Shown: positions 18,870 through 30,787 of the stretch, in pieces
How the letters are laid out: each line of letters opens with the position of its first letter
How positions within the stretch are numbered: the first letter of the stretch is position 1
DNA from: Gammaproteobacteria bacterium
GTDB lineage: Bacteria; Pseudomonadota; Gammaproteobacteria; Pseudomonadales; Pseudomonadaceae
NCBI GenBank assembly: GCA_018816095.1
Contig: JAHIWP010000074.1
Coordinates: 1-42,365, forward strand
DNA length: 42,365 nucleotides
Reading direction: 5' to 3'
Notes under the pieces: generated by a model
Seen by the model: the letters and a program-made list of their open reading frames with translations, nothing else
Database searches by the model: none
What the model was told of the DNA's origin: nothing
Translations under genes and position numbers: made by a program

Positions 18870-19670
18870 TCAGGTCACCGCGCCACGGCGAAACTGGCCT
18901 GGGGTGACGCCGGTGAAACGTTTGAACGTGCCGGAGAAGTGCGCTTGGTCATAGAAACCCAAGCTCAGCGCCACCTCCAGCGGAGCCTGCTCACCTAACA
19001 ACAGGCGTTTAGCTTCGCGCACGCGACGCTGCAGCAGATAGGTATGTGGCGGCACGCCATAGGCACGGCGAAAAGCTTCAATCACGTGACGCGGATGACG
19101 CTGAACCAAACCGGCCAGCTGTTCCAGGCTAACCGCCTGCGTGTAGTGCGCCTCCAGATATTCACGCAAGAAGGCTGTCACGCCGCCATCACGCGCGGCA
19201 GGACAGGCGATGCGAAGCCCGCCATGGCGCACAAATACCAGCTCCAGCACGGCGAGCAATTCACTTTCCAGGGTCAACGCATCGCCACGCTCGAACTCAG
19301 TCGCCAGGCGCGCCAGGCCCGCAGCCACCTGACCATCGTCGTTCGGATTAAGCGCCCGGAAGCCACTAGGCAGGCGTTTTCGCCCGAGCAACGCCGGCAG
19401 GCGCGACTCCTCGACATAGAGCATGCGATAGACCAGTCGCGCGGAGTCAGCATGACCGGTATGCGGTTCCTCCGGATTCATCAGCGACAGCGTACCGGCC
19501 GGCAGAGCATGGCGCTGACCACGGCACTGATAACCCCCTACGCCTTGCAAAATGGCACCAATAGCAAAGGCGTCGTGGCTATGGCGACCGAAGGCCTGCC
19601 CGGAAAAATCGGCATGAAATAGCTCGACACCGGGCAGCCACGCTTTGGCGAGCAGTCGATTGCCGCTCAT
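18870..19670 (-). CDS. AraC-family transcriptional regulator
   Basis: A 266-residue regulator. The N-terminal cupin-like sensor domain (~10-140) shows FGRHSHDAFAIGAILQG and PAGTLSLMNPEEPHTG, typical of AraC members that bind small effectors. The C-terminal double helix-turn-helix (~165-260) has LEQLAGLVQRHPRHVIEAFRRAYGVPPHTYLLQRRV and the second helix motif ALSLGFYDQAHFSGTFKRFTGVTPGQFRR. Immediately downstream is the LysE exporter, a frequent AraC/LysE pairing, so exporter control is plausible. Only 2 bases separate its start from the stop of the upstream epimerase-like gene. Confidence 0.92.
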   Translation of the reverse strand: MSGNRLLAKAWLPGVELFHADFSGQAFGRHSHDAFAIGAILQGVGGYQCRGQRHALPAGTLSLMNPEEPHTGHADSARLVYRMLYVEESRLPALLGRKRLPSGFRALNPNDDGQVAAGLARLATEFERGDALTLESELLAVLELVFVRHGGLRIACPAARDGGVTAFLREYLEAHYTQAVSLEQLAGLVQRHPRHVIEAFRRAYGVPPHTYLLQRRVREAKRLLLGEQAPLEVALSLGFYDQAHFSGTFKRFTGVTPGQFRRGAVT

Positions 19671-19672
19671 CT

Positions 19673-20530
19673 TTACAGCTGCGCCAGAATCGCCCGGTAA
19701 CCCTCACGATAACTTGGGTACTGAGGCTGCCAGCCCAGGGCTTTGGCGAGGGCGTTGCTGCAACGCTTGCTGCCAGCGCGGCGCACAGTGGCGGTCTCAG
19801 ACCAGTGCTCGATCGCCAGCTGCTGACGTAACCAGGCCACTACCTCGTGCAGCGGCGCAGGTTCATCGTCAACGCCGATATAGCAGTCCTGCAACGCCAC
19901 CCCGCGGGCATCAGCCTGCAGCAGAAAAGCCAAGAGCCCGGCAGCATCATCAACATGAATGCGATTACCGTACAGCGGCGGCTCGCTGGCGACCCGATAG
20001 CCCTGGCGAACTTGACCCAGCAACCATTCGCGCCCCGGCCCATAAAGCCCGGCCAGGCGCACCACACTGGCCTCCAGGCCACTGTGCAAGGCCACCTGCT
20101 CCGCCTCACGCATGATGCGCCCTGAGTAGCTGTCGGCTTCGGCAGGGGATGCTTCATCCACCCACTCGCCCTGCAATTGGCCGTATACACCCGTGCTGGA
20201 GACAAACAACACACGCTTGGGTTGTTGCCCATGCTGCGCCAGCCAGCCCAGCACACGGCGCAAACCCTCCACATAGGCGGCGCGGTAGCCTGCTTCGTCG
20301 CGCTCGGTGGCTGCTGCGCAATACACCAGATAATCCAGCGGTTCACTCGGCCAGGCAGACGGGCAGGTATCCGCCTGCAGGTCACCGGCAACCGGGCGAA
20401 TACCCTCAGGGAGCAAGGCGACACTGCGGCGCAGGCCATACACCGTCCAACCGGCAGCAGTCAGCTGCTGCCCCAGACGGCCACCGACATCACCGCAGCC
20501 GGCAATTAGCAGGGTTTTACCCAGCGTCAT
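19673..20530 (-). CDS. NAD(P)-binding Rossmann-fold protein, SDR/epimerase family (YeeZ-like)
   Basis: A 285-residue cytoplasmic protein. The nucleotide-binding glycine motif is LLIAGCGDVGGRLGQQL (~7-23), followed by LRRS, VAGDLQ and DYLVYCAAA segments. The extended-SDR catalytic region reads SSTGVYG (~112-118) with SGRIMREAE (~136-144), where Met replaces the usual Lys region, so the YxxxK pair is not obvious. The function is unknown; the family includes E. coli YeeZ. The start at 20530 has AAGGA at good spacing; the ATG at 20536 is too close to it. Confidence 0.85.
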   Translation of the reverse strand: MTLGKTLLIAGCGDVGGRLGQQLTAAGWTVYGLRRSVALLPEGIRPVAGDLQADTCPSAWPSEPLDYLVYCAAATERDEAGYRAAYVEGLRRVLGWLAQHGQQPKRVLFVSSTGVYGQLQGEWVDEASPAEADSYSGRIMREAEQVALHSGLEASVVRLAGLYGPGREWLLGQVRQGYRVASEPPLYGNRIHVDDAAGLLAFLLQADARGVALQDCYIGVDDEPAPLHEVVAWLRQQLAIEHWSETATVRRAGSKRCSNALAKALGWQPQYPSYREGYRAILAQL

Positions 20531-20552
20531 ACGCATTCCTTATTCAGCTTGA

Positions 20553-22028
20553 TCATGGCAACACGGCAACTAAGCCAGCCTGCTGCACCAGCTCCAGCAG
20601 CGGTTGCGGATACACGCCAAGGACAAAGGCCAACACGGCCACTACCAGCAGCATGATGCCCCCGGCACGCTGCGCCCAGTCAAACGGCGCATCGTGACGA
20701 CGCAGGTTCGGCTCAACCATAAACAGGGTGACCATCACCCGCAGGTAATAGAACACGCCAATGGCGCTGCCGATTACCAGGGCGGCGAGCAGCCACCATT
20801 GCTGCGATTGCACGCCGGCAGCGACCACATAGAACTTGCCGATAAACCCGGCGGTCAGCGGAATACCCGCCAGCGACAGCATCATCACCGTGAGCACGGC
20901 GGTCAGGTACGGACGGCGCCAGAACAGCCCACGGTACTCGTACAGCGCATCGCAATCGCGACCGTTGTAGGGCGTCGACATCAAGGTGATCACGCCGAAC
21001 GCGCCAAGACTGGTCAGCACATAAGTCGCCAGATAGACGCCAACGGCCTCGACAGCCAAGCCCTGACTAGCAATCAACGCCACTAGCAGGTAGCCGAAGT
21101 GGGCAATGGAGGAATAACCGAGCAGACGCTTGAGGTTGTTTTGCAGCAGTGCCAGCAGGTTGCCGAAGAGGATCGAGGCAATCGCAATCAGGGTCAGCAG
21201 ATCGCTCAGCCAGCCACCCGCCATAGCCGGCGACATTTGATACAAACGCAGCAGCACGGCGAACACTGCGACTTTGCTCGCCGTGGCGAGGAACGCCGCC
21301 ACCGGCGCCGGCGCACCTTCGTACACGTCTGGCGTCCACAGGTGGAACGGCACCAGCGACAGCTTGAACGCCAGGCCGATCAGCATCATGCCCACGCCTA
21401 ACTGCGCCAACATGCTCGGCAAACCATCAGCTGCCAGCTGGGCGCCGATGCCGGCGAAGGTCAGGTTTCCCGACTCGGCATACAGCAGCGCCATGCCGAA
21501 CAGCAAAAATGCCGAACCGGCGGCTGACAACACCATGTACTTGATGCCGGCTTCCAGCGAGCGCTTGTTGAAGAAGGCGTAGGCGATCATGCCGTAGGTC
21601 GGCACCGACAGCAGTTCCAGACCGATAAACAGGCCTGCCAGGTGCTGCGCGCTGACCAACACCAGGCCGCCAGCGGCAGACAGCAGCATCAGCAGGTACA
21701 GCTCTTCACGGTTGCCCGGGTAACCCTTGCCGGACTCACCGCCCAGGTAGGCGTGAGTCAGCGTCACGCAGGCCAGAGTCGCCGCCAGCACCAGCGCCAT
21801 GTAATAGCAGGCGAATTTATCCACCAGCAACAGCGGCGTAACCTCGATGGGCGTTACCCCCAAAGCCGGCAGCAGCGACAGCAAGGCCAGGTTGAGGCCC
21901 AGCACCGAGAGGCCAAAGGTCAGGGTGTGATTGCGCTTCCAGGCGATGGCCAGCATCACCACCACCACCGTGGCACTGGTGATCAGCAACGGCAGCAGCG
22001 CGATGAAATGTTGAGTCGTCAGTTGCAT
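20553..22028 (-). CDS. nuoN: NADH-quinone oxidoreductase subunit N
   Basis: Antiporter-like membrane subunit of complex I and the last gene of the nuo operon. The 491 residues are almost wholly hydrophobic with about 14 helices. Family marks are [37 protein letters not shown] (with the proton-path Glu), [48 protein letters not shown] and [14 protein letters not shown]. The start at 22028 ([15 protein letters not shown]) is chosen from the family N-terminus; upstream ATGs give longer versions overlapping nuoM. Confidence 0.97.
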   Translation of the reverse strand: MQLTTQHFIALLPLLITSATVVVVMLAIAWKRNHTLTFGLSVLGLNLALLSLLPALGVTPIEVTPLLLVDKFACYYMALVLAATLACVTLTHAYLGGESGKGYPGNREELYLLMLLSAAGGLVLVSAQHLAGLFIGLELLSVPTYGMIAYAFFNKRSLEAGIKYMVLSAAGSAFLLFGMALLYAESGNLTFAGIGAQLAADGLPSMLAQLGVGMMLIGLAFKLSLVPFHLWTPDVYEGAPAPVAAFLATASKVAVFAVLLRLYQMSPAMAGGWLSDLLTLIAIASILFGNLLALLQNNLKRLLGYSSIAHFGYLLVALIASQGLAVEAVGVYLATYVLTSLGAFGVITLMSTPYNGRDCDALYEYRGLFWRRPYLTAVLTVMMLSLAGIPLTAGFIGKFYVVAAGVQSQQWWLLAALVIGSAIGVFYYLRVMVTLFMVEPNLRRHDAPFDWAQRAGGIMLLVVAVLAFVLGVYPQPLLELVQQAGLVAVLP

Positions 22029-22051
22029 AGCATGACTTTCCATTAAGCCGC

Positions 22052-23581
22052 TCACCGGTCCAAAACAGGTTGATTGAGGGCGCTACCCAGCCACTGCTGC
22101 ACGCCTTGCATGCTGGCGGCGGAGGTGTCGAGCACCGGCTGCGGGTAAACCCCAAGCAGGATCAGCAGCACGGCCAGGCCAAGCACCATGCTCAGCTCGC
22201 GCAACTGCAGGCCTGGCAATGCGGTATCCGCCTTGGCCGGGCCGAAATAGGCGCGGTGAATCATGATCAGCGAATAGACCGAGCCGAACACCAGGCCGGT
22301 GGCGGCCAACACGGTGACCCATGGTGCGGCCTGGAAGCTGCCGACCAGAATCAGGAACTCACCAACAAAGTTACCCGTGCCCGGCAGACCCAGTGCCGCA
22401 GCGGCAAAGAACAGACTCAGCGCTGGCAGCCAGGGCATGCGCGCCCAGATACCGCCCATCTCGCGCATATCGCGCGTATGCAGGCGCTCATACAGTTGGC
22501 CGCAGAGGATAAACAGCGCCGCCGCGGACAAACCGTGAGCCAGCATCTGCACCACCGCACCTTGCAGGGCGATCTCGCTGGCGGAATAGATGGCAATCAA
22601 CACAAAGCCCATGTGCGACACGCTGGAATAGGCCACCAGACGCTTGATATCGGTCTGTGCGAACGACAGCAGCGCGCCGTAGATGATGGCGAACACGCCC
22701 AGCCACTGAGCAATCGGCGCAAACTCCGCCGAGGCATTGGGGAACAGCGGCAGGGCGAAGCGCATCAGGCCGTAGGCGGCGGTTTTCAGCAGGATACCGG
22801 CCAGGTCCACCGAGCCTGCTGTCGGCGCCTGGGCGTGGGCGTCCGGCAGCCAGGAGTGGAACGGCACCACCGGAAACTTCACCGCGAAGGCGATAAAGAA
22901 GCCGAGCATCAGGATGTACTCGGTGCCGGCGGCCATCTTGGTGTTGAGCAGATCGGCGTAGTTAAAGGTCAGCACGCCGGTCTGGTCGAAGTGCACAAAC
23001 ACCAGGCCGAGAATCGCCAGCAGCATGATCAGGCCGCTGGCCTGGGTGAAAATAAAGAACTTGGTGGCGGCGGTGATGCGCGTCTTGCCGTCGCTGCCGC
23101 TATGACCCCAGAGCGCGATGAGGAAATACATCGGCACCAGCATCATTTCCCAAAAGAAGAAGAACAGGAACAGATCGACGGCGAGGAACACGCCGACCAC
23201 GCCGCCGAGAATCCACATCAGGTTGAGGTGGAAGAAACCGACGCGGTTCTGGATCTCGTTCCACGAGCAGAGCACCGAGAGCACACCGAGCAGGCCGGTG
23301 AGACTGATCATCAGCACCGACAGGCCGTCCAGCGCCAGGTGCACGCTGATGCCGAAGCGTTCGATCCACGGCAGCTGGAACTCGGCCGCCCACTGCGGCG
23401 CAGCACCCGGCGCAGGGGCCAGGCTGAAATCGCCAGTGGCCCACAGCCACAGGCCCAGGCCGAACAGCAGGGCCATGGTCAGCAGGGCGATCCAGCGCGG
23501 CAGGGCGTGGCCGAAGCGCTCGCCTTGCCAGCACAGCAGGCCGCCGATAAAGGGGATCAGGATTAGCCAGGGCAGAATCAT
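22052..23581 (-). CDS. nuoM: NADH-quinone oxidoreductase subunit M
   Basis: Antiporter-like proton-pumping subunit of complex I, 509 residues and about 14 helices. It has [21 protein letters not shown] near 140-160 (with the key Glu), [44 protein letters not shown] near 230-275 (pumping Lys and helix-breaking Pro), and [17 protein letters not shown] near 310. It begins 15 bases after the nuoL stop. Confidence 0.98.
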   Translation of the reverse strand: MILPWLILIPFIGGLLCWQGERFGHALPRWIALLTMALLFGLGLWLWATGDFSLAPAPGAAPQWAAEFQLPWIERFGISVHLALDGLSVLMISLTGLLGVLSVLCSWNEIQNRVGFFHLNLMWILGGVVGVFLAVDLFLFFFFWEMMLVPMYFLIALWGHSGSDGKTRITAATKFFIFTQASGLIMLLAILGLVFVHFDQTGVLTFNYADLLNTKMAAGTEYILMLGFFIAFAVKFPVVPFHSWLPDAHAQAPTAGSVDLAGILLKTAAYGLMRFALPLFPNASAEFAPIAQWLGVFAIIYGALLSFAQTDIKRLVAYSSVSHMGFVLIAIYSASEIALQGAVVQMLAHGLSAAALFILCGQLYERLHTRDMREMGGIWARMPWLPALSLFFAAAALGLPGTGNFVGEFLILVGSFQAAPWVTVLAATGLVFGSVYSLIMIHRAYFGPAKADTALPGLQLRELSMVLGLAVLLILLGVYPQPVLDTSAASMQGVQQWLGSALNQPVLDR

Positions 23582-23596
23582 GACGGGCTATTTTCC

Positions 23597-25447
23597 TTAA
23601 TTCAGAAACAGGAGAACGGCGAGCACCAGCACGGCGCCCCCGGCTATCGATGTGGCGTACCAGCGCACCTGGCCGGTCTCGCTGCTGGCCAGCAAGGCGT
23701 TGCCGCCTCGCGCCAGACGCGGAATCAGACCAATGCTGCGGTCGATCGGGTCGCGCCCAAGCAACCGGCAAAGCAACAGGTACGGCTGCACAAACAGCTT
23801 GTCGTAGAGCCAGTCGAAGCCCCAGGCGGCAAACCACCAGGCCGAGAGGAAGCGCCCCGGCGCACTCTGCGCCACCGCCGTGGCGAAACTGCGCTTGCCG
23901 AGGAACAGCAACGCGGCCAGGACGATGCCGATGATCGCGATGGCCCCCGAGGCGATTTCCAGGCTGTGCTTGGCCTCGCCGCCGGCATGGCCGACGCTCT
24001 GCGGTAGCACGCCAGCCAGTGGCGGGCTGATCAGCGCACCGATAAAGGTCGACAGCACAATCAGCGTTACCAACGGCAGCCAGTGGGCGACGCCATGACC
24101 GGCATGGGCCTCGGTCTTCTGCTCGCCGTGGAAGGAGATAAAGATCAGGCGGAAAGTGTAGAGCGAGGTCAGGAAAGCGCCCGCCAAGCCGGCATACAGC
24201 AGCCATTGGTGACCGCTGGCAAAGGCCTCCCAGAGGATTTCGTCCTTGGAGTAGAAGCCGGCCGTGATCAACGGCAATGCCGCCAGGGCCGCGCCGCCGA
24301 CGATAAAGCTGGCGTAGGCCAGCGGCAGTTTCTTCCACAGCCCCCCCATCTTGAAGATGTTCTGCTCATGGTGGCAGGCGTTGATCACCGCACCGGAAGC
24401 GAGGAACAGCAGCGCCTTGAAGAAGGCGTGGGTCATCAGGTGGAAGATCGCCGCGTCCCAGGCACCCACGCCCAGAGCAAGGAACATGTAGCCGATCTGG
24501 CTCATGGTCGAGTAAGCGAGGATGCGCTTGATGTCGGTCTGCACCAGGGCGGCGAAGCCGGCCAGGACCAGGGTCACGCCGCCGACGATGCCGACCAGCT
24601 CGAGGATGTCCGGAGTCAGCAGGAACAGACCATGGGTCCGCGCGATCAGGTAGACGCCAGCGGTGACCATGGTCGCCGCGTGGATCAGCGCCGAGACTGG
24701 AGTCGGGCCGGCCATGGCGTCAGCCAGCCAGGTCTGCAGCGGCAGCTGGGCGGACTTGCCGACCGCACCGCCGAGCAGCATCAGGGTGGCGATCCACAGC
24801 CAGCTGTCACCGGCCACGTACTTCTGCGGGGCCAGCACCATCAGCTCCTGGATATTCAGAGTGCCGAGATGCAGGAACAGGATGAACAGGCCGATGGCCA
24901 TAAACACGTCGCCGACACGGGTGACGATAAAGGCTTTCAGCGCCGCGTTGCCGTTCGGCGTGTGCTTGAAGTAGAAGCCGATCAGCAGGTAGGAGCACAG
25001 GCCCACGCCTTCCCAGCCGAAGTACAGCACCAGCAGGTTATCGCCCAGCACCAGTAGCAGCATGCTGAAGATGAACAGGTTGGTGTAGGCGAAGAAGCGC
25101 GAATAGCCCTCTTCACCGCGCATGTACCAGCTGGCGAACAGGTGGATCAGGAAACCGACGCCGGTGACCACTCCGAGCATGGTCAGCGACAGGCCGTCCA
25201 GGTACAGGGTGAAGCTCGGCGCGAAACCGGCAACATTCATCCACTGCCAGAGCACCTGGGTGAATACGCCGTTTTCCGGCGGGTTGAGGTTGAACTGCAG
25301 GATCACCCAGGCGGCGGTCAGCGCCGACAGGCCCACCGAACCCACGCCGATCAGCGCCGAAAGGTTTTCGGAGAAACGCCCGCGCGAAAAAGCCAGGAGA
25401 AACCAGCCCAGCAGCGGGAACACACAAGTCAGAAATAGAAGGTTCAT
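23597..25447 (-). CDS. nuoL: NADH-quinone oxidoreductase subunit L
   Basis: Distal antiporter-like subunit whose long lateral helix spans the membrane arm of complex I. The 616 residues include [21 protein letters not shown] near 123-143, [42 protein letters not shown] near 225-265, [24 protein letters not shown] near 305-328 and a C-terminal amphipathic helix. Its ATG overlaps the nuoK stop, so the two are translationally coupled. Confidence 0.98.
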   Translation of the reverse strand: MNLLFLTCVFPLLGWFLLAFSRGRFSENLSALIGVGSVGLSALTAAWVILQFNLNPPENGVFTQVLWQWMNVAGFAPSFTLYLDGLSLTMLGVVTGVGFLIHLFASWYMRGEEGYSRFFAYTNLFIFSMLLLVLGDNLLVLYFGWEGVGLCSYLLIGFYFKHTPNGNAALKAFIVTRVGDVFMAIGLFILFLHLGTLNIQELMVLAPQKYVAGDSWLWIATLMLLGGAVGKSAQLPLQTWLADAMAGPTPVSALIHAATMVTAGVYLIARTHGLFLLTPDILELVGIVGGVTLVLAGFAALVQTDIKRILAYSTMSQIGYMFLALGVGAWDAAIFHLMTHAFFKALLFLASGAVINACHHEQNIFKMGGLWKKLPLAYASFIVGGAALAALPLITAGFYSKDEILWEAFASGHQWLLYAGLAGAFLTSLYTFRLIFISFHGEQKTEAHAGHGVAHWLPLVTLIVLSTFIGALISPPLAGVLPQSVGHAGGEAKHSLEIASGAIAIIGIVLAALLFLGKRSFATAVAQSAPGRFLSAWWFAAWGFDWLYDKLFVQPYLLLCRLLGRDPIDRSIGLIPRLARGGNALLASSETGQVRWYATSIAGGAVLVLAVLLFLN

Positions 25448-25752
25448 CCGCGCATCTCGCTGGCAGCGTCGACATCGAGGGTGTTGAAACGGCGATACAG
25501 CTGCAACAGGATCGCCAAGCCAATGCTGGCTTCGGCGGCTGCCAGGGTGATCACCAGAATAAACATCACTTGGCCGTCAGGCTGAGCCCAACGGCTACCG
25601 GCGACGACAAAAGCCAGAGCGGTGGCATTCATCATCACTTCCAGGCTCATCAACACAAACAGGATGTTGCGCCGCACCATCAGGCCGATCAGGCCCAGGC
25701 TGAACAGCACGCCGGCCAGGGCCAGGCCGTGCTCCATGGGAATTGCATTCAT
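25444..25752 (-). CDS. nuoK: NADH-quinone oxidoreductase subunit K
   Basis: Small membrane subunit of complex I, 102 residues with three helices. It contains the conserved membrane glutamates within [25 protein letters not shown] (~22-46) and [21 protein letters not shown] (~67-88, as [14 protein letters not shown]). It overlaps nuoJ and nuoL by 4 bases at its two ends. Confidence 0.98.
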   Translation of the reverse strand: MNAIPMEHGLALAGVLFSLGLIGLMVRRNILFVLMSLEVMMNATALAFVVAGSRWAQPDGQVMFILVITLAAAEASIGLAILLQLYRRFNTLDVDAASEMRG

Positions 25753-26258
25753 GGCGTTGCATCCTTAGCTTCGTGGCGGCCCAGGTGGTAAGCCGCGACC
25801 AGTGCAGCGAGCAGCAGCATCGAGGCCAACTCGACCACCAGCAGGTAAGGCCCGTAAAGGGCGATACCGACGGCTTTGGCATCAACGGTCTGCAAACCCA
25901 AGGCTGCGCCACTGGGCGACTGGAACAACACATAAAGCAATTGCCCCAGCAACAACGCCGAGAGAATCGCCGGACCAACCCAGATTCCGGGCGTAAGCCA
26001 CTGGCGTTCCTGCTCCACCGCAGGCGGGCCGAGGTTAAGCATCATCACCACAAACACGAACAGCACCATGATCGCGCCGGCGTAGACGATGATCTCCAGC
26101 GCCCCGGCAAAAGGCGCACCGAGGGCGAAGAAGGTCATCGCCACCGCAAGTAGCGAGAGAATCAGGTACAGCAGGGCGTGCACCGGATTGCTCGCGGTAA
26201 TCACCCTGAATGTGGCCGCCACGGCAACGCCGGCGGCGAGGTAGAAAGCGAATTCCAT
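25749..26258 (-). CDS. nuoJ: NADH-quinone oxidoreductase subunit J
   Basis: Membrane subunit of complex I, 169 residues and five helices, with [51 protein letters not shown] at ~25-75; the pi-bulge region of helix 3 is [16 protein letters not shown]. The ribosome binding site is AAAGGA. Unlike the rest of the operon it is separated from its upstream neighbour nuoI by 161 bases, which hold a MITE-like inverted repeat. Confidence 0.98.
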   Translation of the reverse strand: MEFAFYLAAGVAVAATFRVITASNPVHALLYLILSLLAVAMTFFALGAPFAGALEIIVYAGAIMVLFVFVVMMLNLGPPAVEQERQWLTPGIWVGPAILSALLLGQLLYVLFQSPSGAALGLQTVDAKAVGIALYGPYLLVVELASMLLLAALVAAYHLGRHEAKDATP

Positions 26259-26278
26259 AAAAATCCTTTATCTCCGCA

Positions 26279-26419
26279 GGAGTCTGTTTAAGGGCGTCGC
26301 GAGCGCAGGTGAGACAAGGCGGAAACAGGCGAGGAAGCGCAGTGTACTTTTGTACATGAGCATTCCGAGTCTGTTTCCAACGCAGTATCAGCAAGCGCAG
26401 CAGGCATTAAACGGGCTCC
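26279..26419. repeat. MITE-like imperfect inverted repeat between nuoI and nuoJ
   Basis: The 141-base block folds end to end. Outer arms are GGAGTCTGTTTAA (26279-26291) and TTAAACGGGCTCC (26407-26419). Middle arms carry GCGGAAACAGGCGAGGAAGC against GCATTCCGAGTCTGTTTCC. The centre is TGTAC-TTTT-GTACA near 26343-26357. No coding sequence is seen. The 'gaggaagcg..gtgtacttttgtacatgagcattcc' type of core is, from memory, a dispersed repeat in several gammaproteobacterial genomes. It starts exactly where nuoI stops and leaves the nuoJ ribosome site intact. Confidence 0.75.
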
Positions 26420-26968
26420 TTAAGGCAGTAGGCCTTTGACGTTGATGGGCTCGGCTTCGTTTTGCGCGGCGCCTTTCGGCTTGCCGGCAATGGCCATACC
26501 GGCGACGCGGTAGAAGTTGTAGTCCGGGTTCTTGCCCGGCCCGCTGATCAGCAGGTCTTCCTTCTCGTACACCAGGTCCTGACGCTTGAACTCGCCCATT
26601 TCAAAATCCGGGGTGAGCTGAATCGCCGTGGTCGGGCAGGCTTCTTCACACAAACCGCAGAAAATACAGCGCGAGAAGTTGATGCGGAAAAAATCCGGGT
26701 ACCAACGGCCGTCTTCAGTCTCAGCCTTCTGCAGCGAAATACAGCCCACCGGGCAGGCCACCGCACACAGGTTGCACGCCACGCAGCGCTCTTCGCCGTC
26801 GGGGTCGCGAGTCAACACAATACGGCCACGGTAGCGCGGCGGCAGGTACACCGCCTCTTCCGGATATTGCAGGGTGTCGCGCTTGCGGAAGCCGTGGCTG
26901 AACACCATGGCCATGCTGCGCAGTTGGGTGCCGGTACCGACCAGCACATCCCATATGTATTTGAACAT
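26420..26968 (-). CDS. nuoI: NADH-quinone oxidoreductase subunit I
   Basis: Ferredoxin-like subunit of complex I that carries clusters N6a and N6b. The 182 residues have two 4Fe-4S motifs: [16 protein letters not shown] (~62-77) and [16 protein letters not shown] (~101-116). The start at 26968 ([11 protein letters not shown]) agrees with the family; the frame extends 12 codons upstream into nuoH's end without similarity. The stop codon abuts the MITE-like repeat. Confidence 0.98.
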   Translation of the reverse strand: MFKYIWDVLVGTGTQLRSMAMVFSHGFRKRDTLQYPEEAVYLPPRYRGRIVLTRDPDGEERCVACNLCAVACPVGCISLQKAETEDGRWYPDFFRINFSRCIFCGLCEEACPTTAIQLTPDFEMGEFKRQDLVYEKEDLLISGPGKNPDYNFYRVAGMAIAGKPKGAAQNEAEPINVKGLLP

Positions 26969-26981
26969 TCTGTAACTCTCC

Positions 26982-27974
26982 TTACTGGGCCGTAGCCAGC
27001 ACAACTGCGCCGGTCACCAGCAGGTTGATCAGGGTCAGCGGTAGGCAGAACTTCCAGCTGAAGGCCATGACCTGGTCATACCGTGGCCGCGGAATCGAGG
27101 CGCGCAGCAGGATGAAGATCATGATGAAGAAGCAGGTTTTCAGGGCGAACCAGAAGAACGGAATCTGCGGCAGCAGATCGAACGGGCCGTGCCAGCCACC
27201 GAAAAACAGCGTAACCAGCAACGCCGACACGGTAACGATGGCGACGTATTCACCGACGAAGAACATGCCCCATTTCATCCCGGCATATTCGATGTGGTAT
27301 CCGTCCGCCAGCTCCTGCTCGGCTTCGGGTTGGTCGAACGGGTGACGGTGGGTCACGGCCACAGCGGCGATAAAGAAGGTACAGAAGCCGAAAAACTGCG
27401 GGATGATGAACCACAGGTTCTCGGCCTGGTAATCAACGATATCGCGCATGTTGAAGGAGCCAACCTGAGCCACCACGCCCATTAGCGCCAGCGCCAGGAA
27501 CACCTCGTACGACACTGTTTGCGCCGAGGCGCGCAGTGCACCGAGCAGGGCAAACTTGTTGTTACTGGCCCAACCGGCAAACAGCACCGCGTACACCGAC
27601 AGCCCAGCCATGGCGAAGAAGAACAGAATGCCGATGTTCAAATCCGCCACGCCCCAAGTCGGGGTGATGGGAATGATTGCGAACGCCATCAACATGGCGG
27701 AGAAGGCAATCATCGGCGCCAGGATAAAGATGAACTTGTCGGCAAACGGCGGCGTCCAGTCTTCCTTGAAGAACATCTTGATCATGTCCGCGGCGATCTG
27801 GAACATGCCGAACGGGCCGACCCGATTCGGGCCGTAGCGGTCCTGCCACCAGCCCAGCAGGCGCCGTTCGACAAAGCTCAGCAGCGCGCCGCAGATCACC
27901 ACCACCAGCAGAATCACGATGGCCTTGAGTACGGCGATCAGTACGTCGATCACCTCAGGCGTTAGCCAACTCAT
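26982..27974 (-). CDS. nuoH: NADH-quinone oxidoreductase subunit H
   Basis: Membrane subunit that forms much of the quinone chamber at the hydrophilic/membrane arm junction. The 330 residues and about eight helices include [38 protein letters not shown] (~35-72), the [11 protein letters not shown] segment (~157-167), [34 protein letters not shown] (~215-248) and [23 protein letters not shown]. It overlaps nuoG by 4 bases. Confidence 0.98.
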   Translation of the reverse strand: MSWLTPEVIDVLIAVLKAIVILLVVVICGALLSFVERRLLGWWQDRYGPNRVGPFGMFQIAADMIKMFFKEDWTPPFADKFIFILAPMIAFSAMLMAFAIIPITPTWGVADLNIGILFFFAMAGLSVYAVLFAGWASNNKFALLGALRASAQTVSYEVFLALALMGVVAQVGSFNMRDIVDYQAENLWFIIPQFFGFCTFFIAAVAVTHRHPFDQPEAEQELADGYHIEYAGMKWGMFFVGEYVAIVTVSALLVTLFFGGWHGPFDLLPQIPFFWFALKTCFFIMIFILLRASIPRPRYDQVMAFSWKFCLPLTLINLLVTGAVVLATAQ

Positions 27975-30691
27975 TGCGCGGCCTCCTCAATGCGGGTGAC
28001 CACACGACCTGCGAACAATGCCGGCATCCCCGCCAAGCCGACTGGCAGGCCGACCACACCAATGGCCAGCTCTTCAGTGACCTGTAGCGGCAAGCTCAAG
28101 GTCTGCCCGGCGATCGTCAGGCTAAGCAGCGCGCCGTCATTCACGCCCAGACGATCCGCTTCGGCCTTGGCCAGCAGCGCGTAAGGTGCGGGAATACGCT
28201 CTTGCAGCGGCGCGGCGCCGGCCGAGGTTTCCTCACTGCCGAACAGGTGATGCAAGGCCACGGCCTGCAAGGTACCCGGCGCCGGGTTAAAGGCGGCCGG
28301 TACGCTGAACCAAGGCATTGCCACGCCTTTGGCTTCCAGCAGACGCACACCGGGGTCACCGGCGCGCAGGTGGCCGCCGACTTCGTCCTGAAACTTGTTC
28401 CAGGCCTGCGGCGAGTTCCAGCCCGGCGACCAAGCGAAGGGGATCTGCTGACGGTCTTCCTGGCTGCCGGAATAGCCTTCCATAGAGAAGGCAAAGGCCG
28501 AATCCTGGTCCTGCGGCTGACGCGGCTCGTGCACGCTGATATTGGCGCGCATGGCGGTGCGACCGCTGTAACGGTGAGGCTCGCGAGCCAGCTTGAGGCC
28601 CTTGATGCGGAAGGTGGCCTTGGGCGCCGCTTCGCCGATGCGTGCCAGCAGGTTGTTGCTGGCAGCAACGGCGGCGGTCACCGCATCCAGCTGGGTCCAG
28701 TCGAGCGGCTTGCCTTGCAGGGTGCTGTGCAGGGCATGCAGCCAGCGCCAGCCTTCGCGTATCAAAATGCCGGCGTCGTAGTAACTCGGCTCGAACACCT
28801 GGAAGAAACGTTGGGCGCGACCTTCAAAGCTGACCAGGGTGCCATCGCCTTCGGCGAAGCTGGCCACCGGCAACAGCAGGTGGGCTTTGTCACTGATGGC
28901 GGTGTGCTGATGGTCAGCGACGATCACCAGCTTGGCGGCTGCCAATGCAGCATCAACCTGAGCTGCATCGGCGCGGCGGTACAGGTCGTTTTCCAGCACG
29001 ATCACGGCATCAGCCTGACCAGCCGTCAGCGCTTGCAGCGCCGCATCAACGGACTCGCCACCCAGCAGGGCCAGGCCCATGCTGTTGGCTTCTGGCACTA
29101 CCAGGTTGATGGAGGCGTTCTTTTCGCGACTCTTCAGCGCGCTGGCGATGTTGGCTGCTGCTTCGATCAGGCTCTTCTCGCCCAGGGAGGCACCAGAGAC
29201 GATCAGCGGACGCTTGGCTTCCAGCAGCGCCTCGGCAATCAACTGCACCAACTCGGTTGCGTCGCCGTCCAGACCACTGACTGCCGGTGCGCTCGGGTCG
29301 ATGGCATGCGCCACGGCGAAACCGATACGGGCCAAATCGGCCGGCGCAGCATGCACGCAAGCTTCGGCAATATCATCCAGGCGAGTCGTCGTCACGCTGG
29401 CAATAAACAGGGGATGCAGCGCGTCTTGCGCGACGTTTTGCACCGCGGCCATATGCCACTCTTGAACCTTCGCCGCCGCGGCGATTTCCGTGGCCTTGCC
29501 TTTAACCGTCTGGCGCAGGGCCAGGGCCAAGCGCGCAGCAGTCTGGGTCAGGTCTTCGCCGAGGATAAACACCGCGTCGTGCAGCTCCACGTCACGCAGG
29601 GTCGGCACCGGCAGCGGGCCGTTCTGCAGGATGTCGCGGATCAGGCGGATATTCTCCAGCTCGCCCGCGGCGATCCCAGAATAGTAGTTAGCCTCGCCGA
29701 CAAGCTCGCGCAGAGCGAAGTTGCTTTCCAGGCTGGCGCGCGGCGAGCCGATGCCGATGACGCGTTTGCCTTTAAGCAGCTCGGCAGCCTTGTCCAGCGC
29801 GGCGTCGATACCGAGCTTTTCGCCACCCTCTTTATTCACCAGCAGCGGCTGACGCGGACGATCCGTGCGGTTGACGTAGCCATAGCCGAAACGCCCACGG
29901 TCGCAGAGGAAGTACTGGTTCACATCACCGTTGAAGCGGTTTTCGATGCGTCGCAGTTCGCCGTAGCGCTCGCCGGGGCTGATATTGCAGCCGCTGGCGC
30001 AGCCGTGGCAGATGCTCGGGGCAAACTGCATATCCCACTTACGGTTGTAGCGCTCGGAGTGGGTTTTGTCGGTGAACACGCCGGTCGGGCAAACCTCGAC
30101 CAGGTTGCCGGAGAATTCGCTCTCCAACACGCCGTCTTCAACGCGGCCGAAGTACACGTTGTCGTGCGCGCCGTACACGCCCAGATCGGTGCCCCCAGCG
30201 TAATCCTTGTAGTAACGCACGCAGCGGTAGCAGGCGATGCAGCGGTTCATCTCGTGAGAAATAAAAGGCCCGAGCTGCTGGTTCTGGTGGGTGCGCTTGG
30301 TGAAGCGATAACGGCGCTGGTTGTGGCCGGTCATCACCGTCATGTCTTGCAGGTGGCAATGGCCACCCTCCTCGCACACCGGGCAGTCGTGCGGGTGGTT
30401 GGTCATCAGCCACTCGACGACGCTGGCGCGAAACGCCTTGGATTCTTCATCGTCGATGCTGATCCAGGTGTTGTCAGTGGCGGGCGTCATGCAGGACATG
30501 ACGATACGCCCGCGGGTGTCGTTTTCATCGCTGTACTGCTTGACCGCGCACTGGCGGCAGGCACCAACGCTACCGAGCGCGGGGTGCCAGCAGAAGTAAG
30601 GGATATCGAGCCCGAGGGACAGGCAGGCCTGCAGCAGGTTGTCCGCCCCATCGACTTCGAAATCTATGCCGTCTACGTGGATAGTGGCCAT
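27971..30691 (-). CDS. nuoG: NADH-quinone oxidoreductase subunit G
   Basis: Large iron-sulphur subunit of the NADH arm. The 906 residues start with a 2Fe-2S ferredoxin domain ([19 protein letters not shown] at ~34-52), then a His/Cys 4Fe-4S segment ([18 protein letters not shown] at ~98-115), a [17 protein letters not shown] cluster (~151-167) and a [25 protein letters not shown] molybdopterin-type 4Fe-4S cluster (~228-252). The rest is the molybdopterin-oxidoreductase-like domain. The length is that of the E. coli-type subunit. Confidence 0.98.
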   Translation of the reverse strand: MATIHVDGIDFEVDGADNLLQACLSLGLDIPYFCWHPALGSVGACRQCAVKQYSDENDTRGRIVMSCMTPATDNTWISIDDEESKAFRASVVEWLMTNHPHDCPVCEEGGHCHLQDMTVMTGHNQRRYRFTKRTHQNQQLGPFISHEMNRCIACYRCVRYYKDYAGGTDLGVYGAHDNVYFGRVEDGVLESEFSGNLVEVCPTGVFTDKTHSERYNRKWDMQFAPSICHGCASGCNISPGERYGELRRIENRFNGDVNQYFLCDRGRFGYGYVNRTDRPRQPLLVNKEGGEKLGIDAALDKAAELLKGKRVIGIGSPRASLESNFALRELVGEANYYSGIAAGELENIRLIRDILQNGPLPVPTLRDVELHDAVFILGEDLTQTAARLALALRQTVKGKATEIAAAAKVQEWHMAAVQNVAQDALHPLFIASVTTTRLDDIAEACVHAAPADLARIGFAVAHAIDPSAPAVSGLDGDATELVQLIAEALLEAKRPLIVSGASLGEKSLIEAAANIASALKSREKNASINLVVPEANSMGLALLGGESVDAALQALTAGQADAVIVLENDLYRRADAAQVDAALAAAKLVIVADHQHTAISDKAHLLLPVASFAEGDGTLVSFEGRAQRFFQVFEPSYYDAGILIREGWRWLHALHSTLQGKPLDWTQLDAVTAAVAASNNLLARIGEAAPKATFRIKGLKLAREPHRYSGRTAMRANISVHEPRQPQDQDSAFAFSMEGYSGSQEDRQQIPFAWSPGWNSPQAWNKFQDEVGGHLRAGDPGVRLLEAKGVAMPWFSVPAAFNPAPGTLQAVALHHLFGSEETSAGAAPLQERIPAPYALLAKAEADRLGVNDGALLSLTIAGQTLSLPLQVTEELAIGVVGLPVGLAGMPALFAGRVVTRIEEAAQ

Positions 30692-30787
30692 GGTTCAGGT
30701 TTCTTCTTTACCCGCCGAAGCGGGCTTGGCTAATGGAATCACGGTGTGCTGCGGGGCCAGGTCAGTGGCCGCCAGAGCGCCAATTTT

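Noticed and set aside
22070..23566. Long open frame antisense to nuoM, and a similar one at 32619-34127 antisense to nuoCD
   Set aside because: Gln/His/Arg-rich shadow translations typical of the complement of membrane or GC-rich genes; the sense frames are unmistakable.
28202..30733. Long open frame (843 codons) antisense to nuoG
   Set aside because: It arises from GC-rich codon bias of nuoG; its translation is low-complexity and matches no family, and it has no ribosome site.
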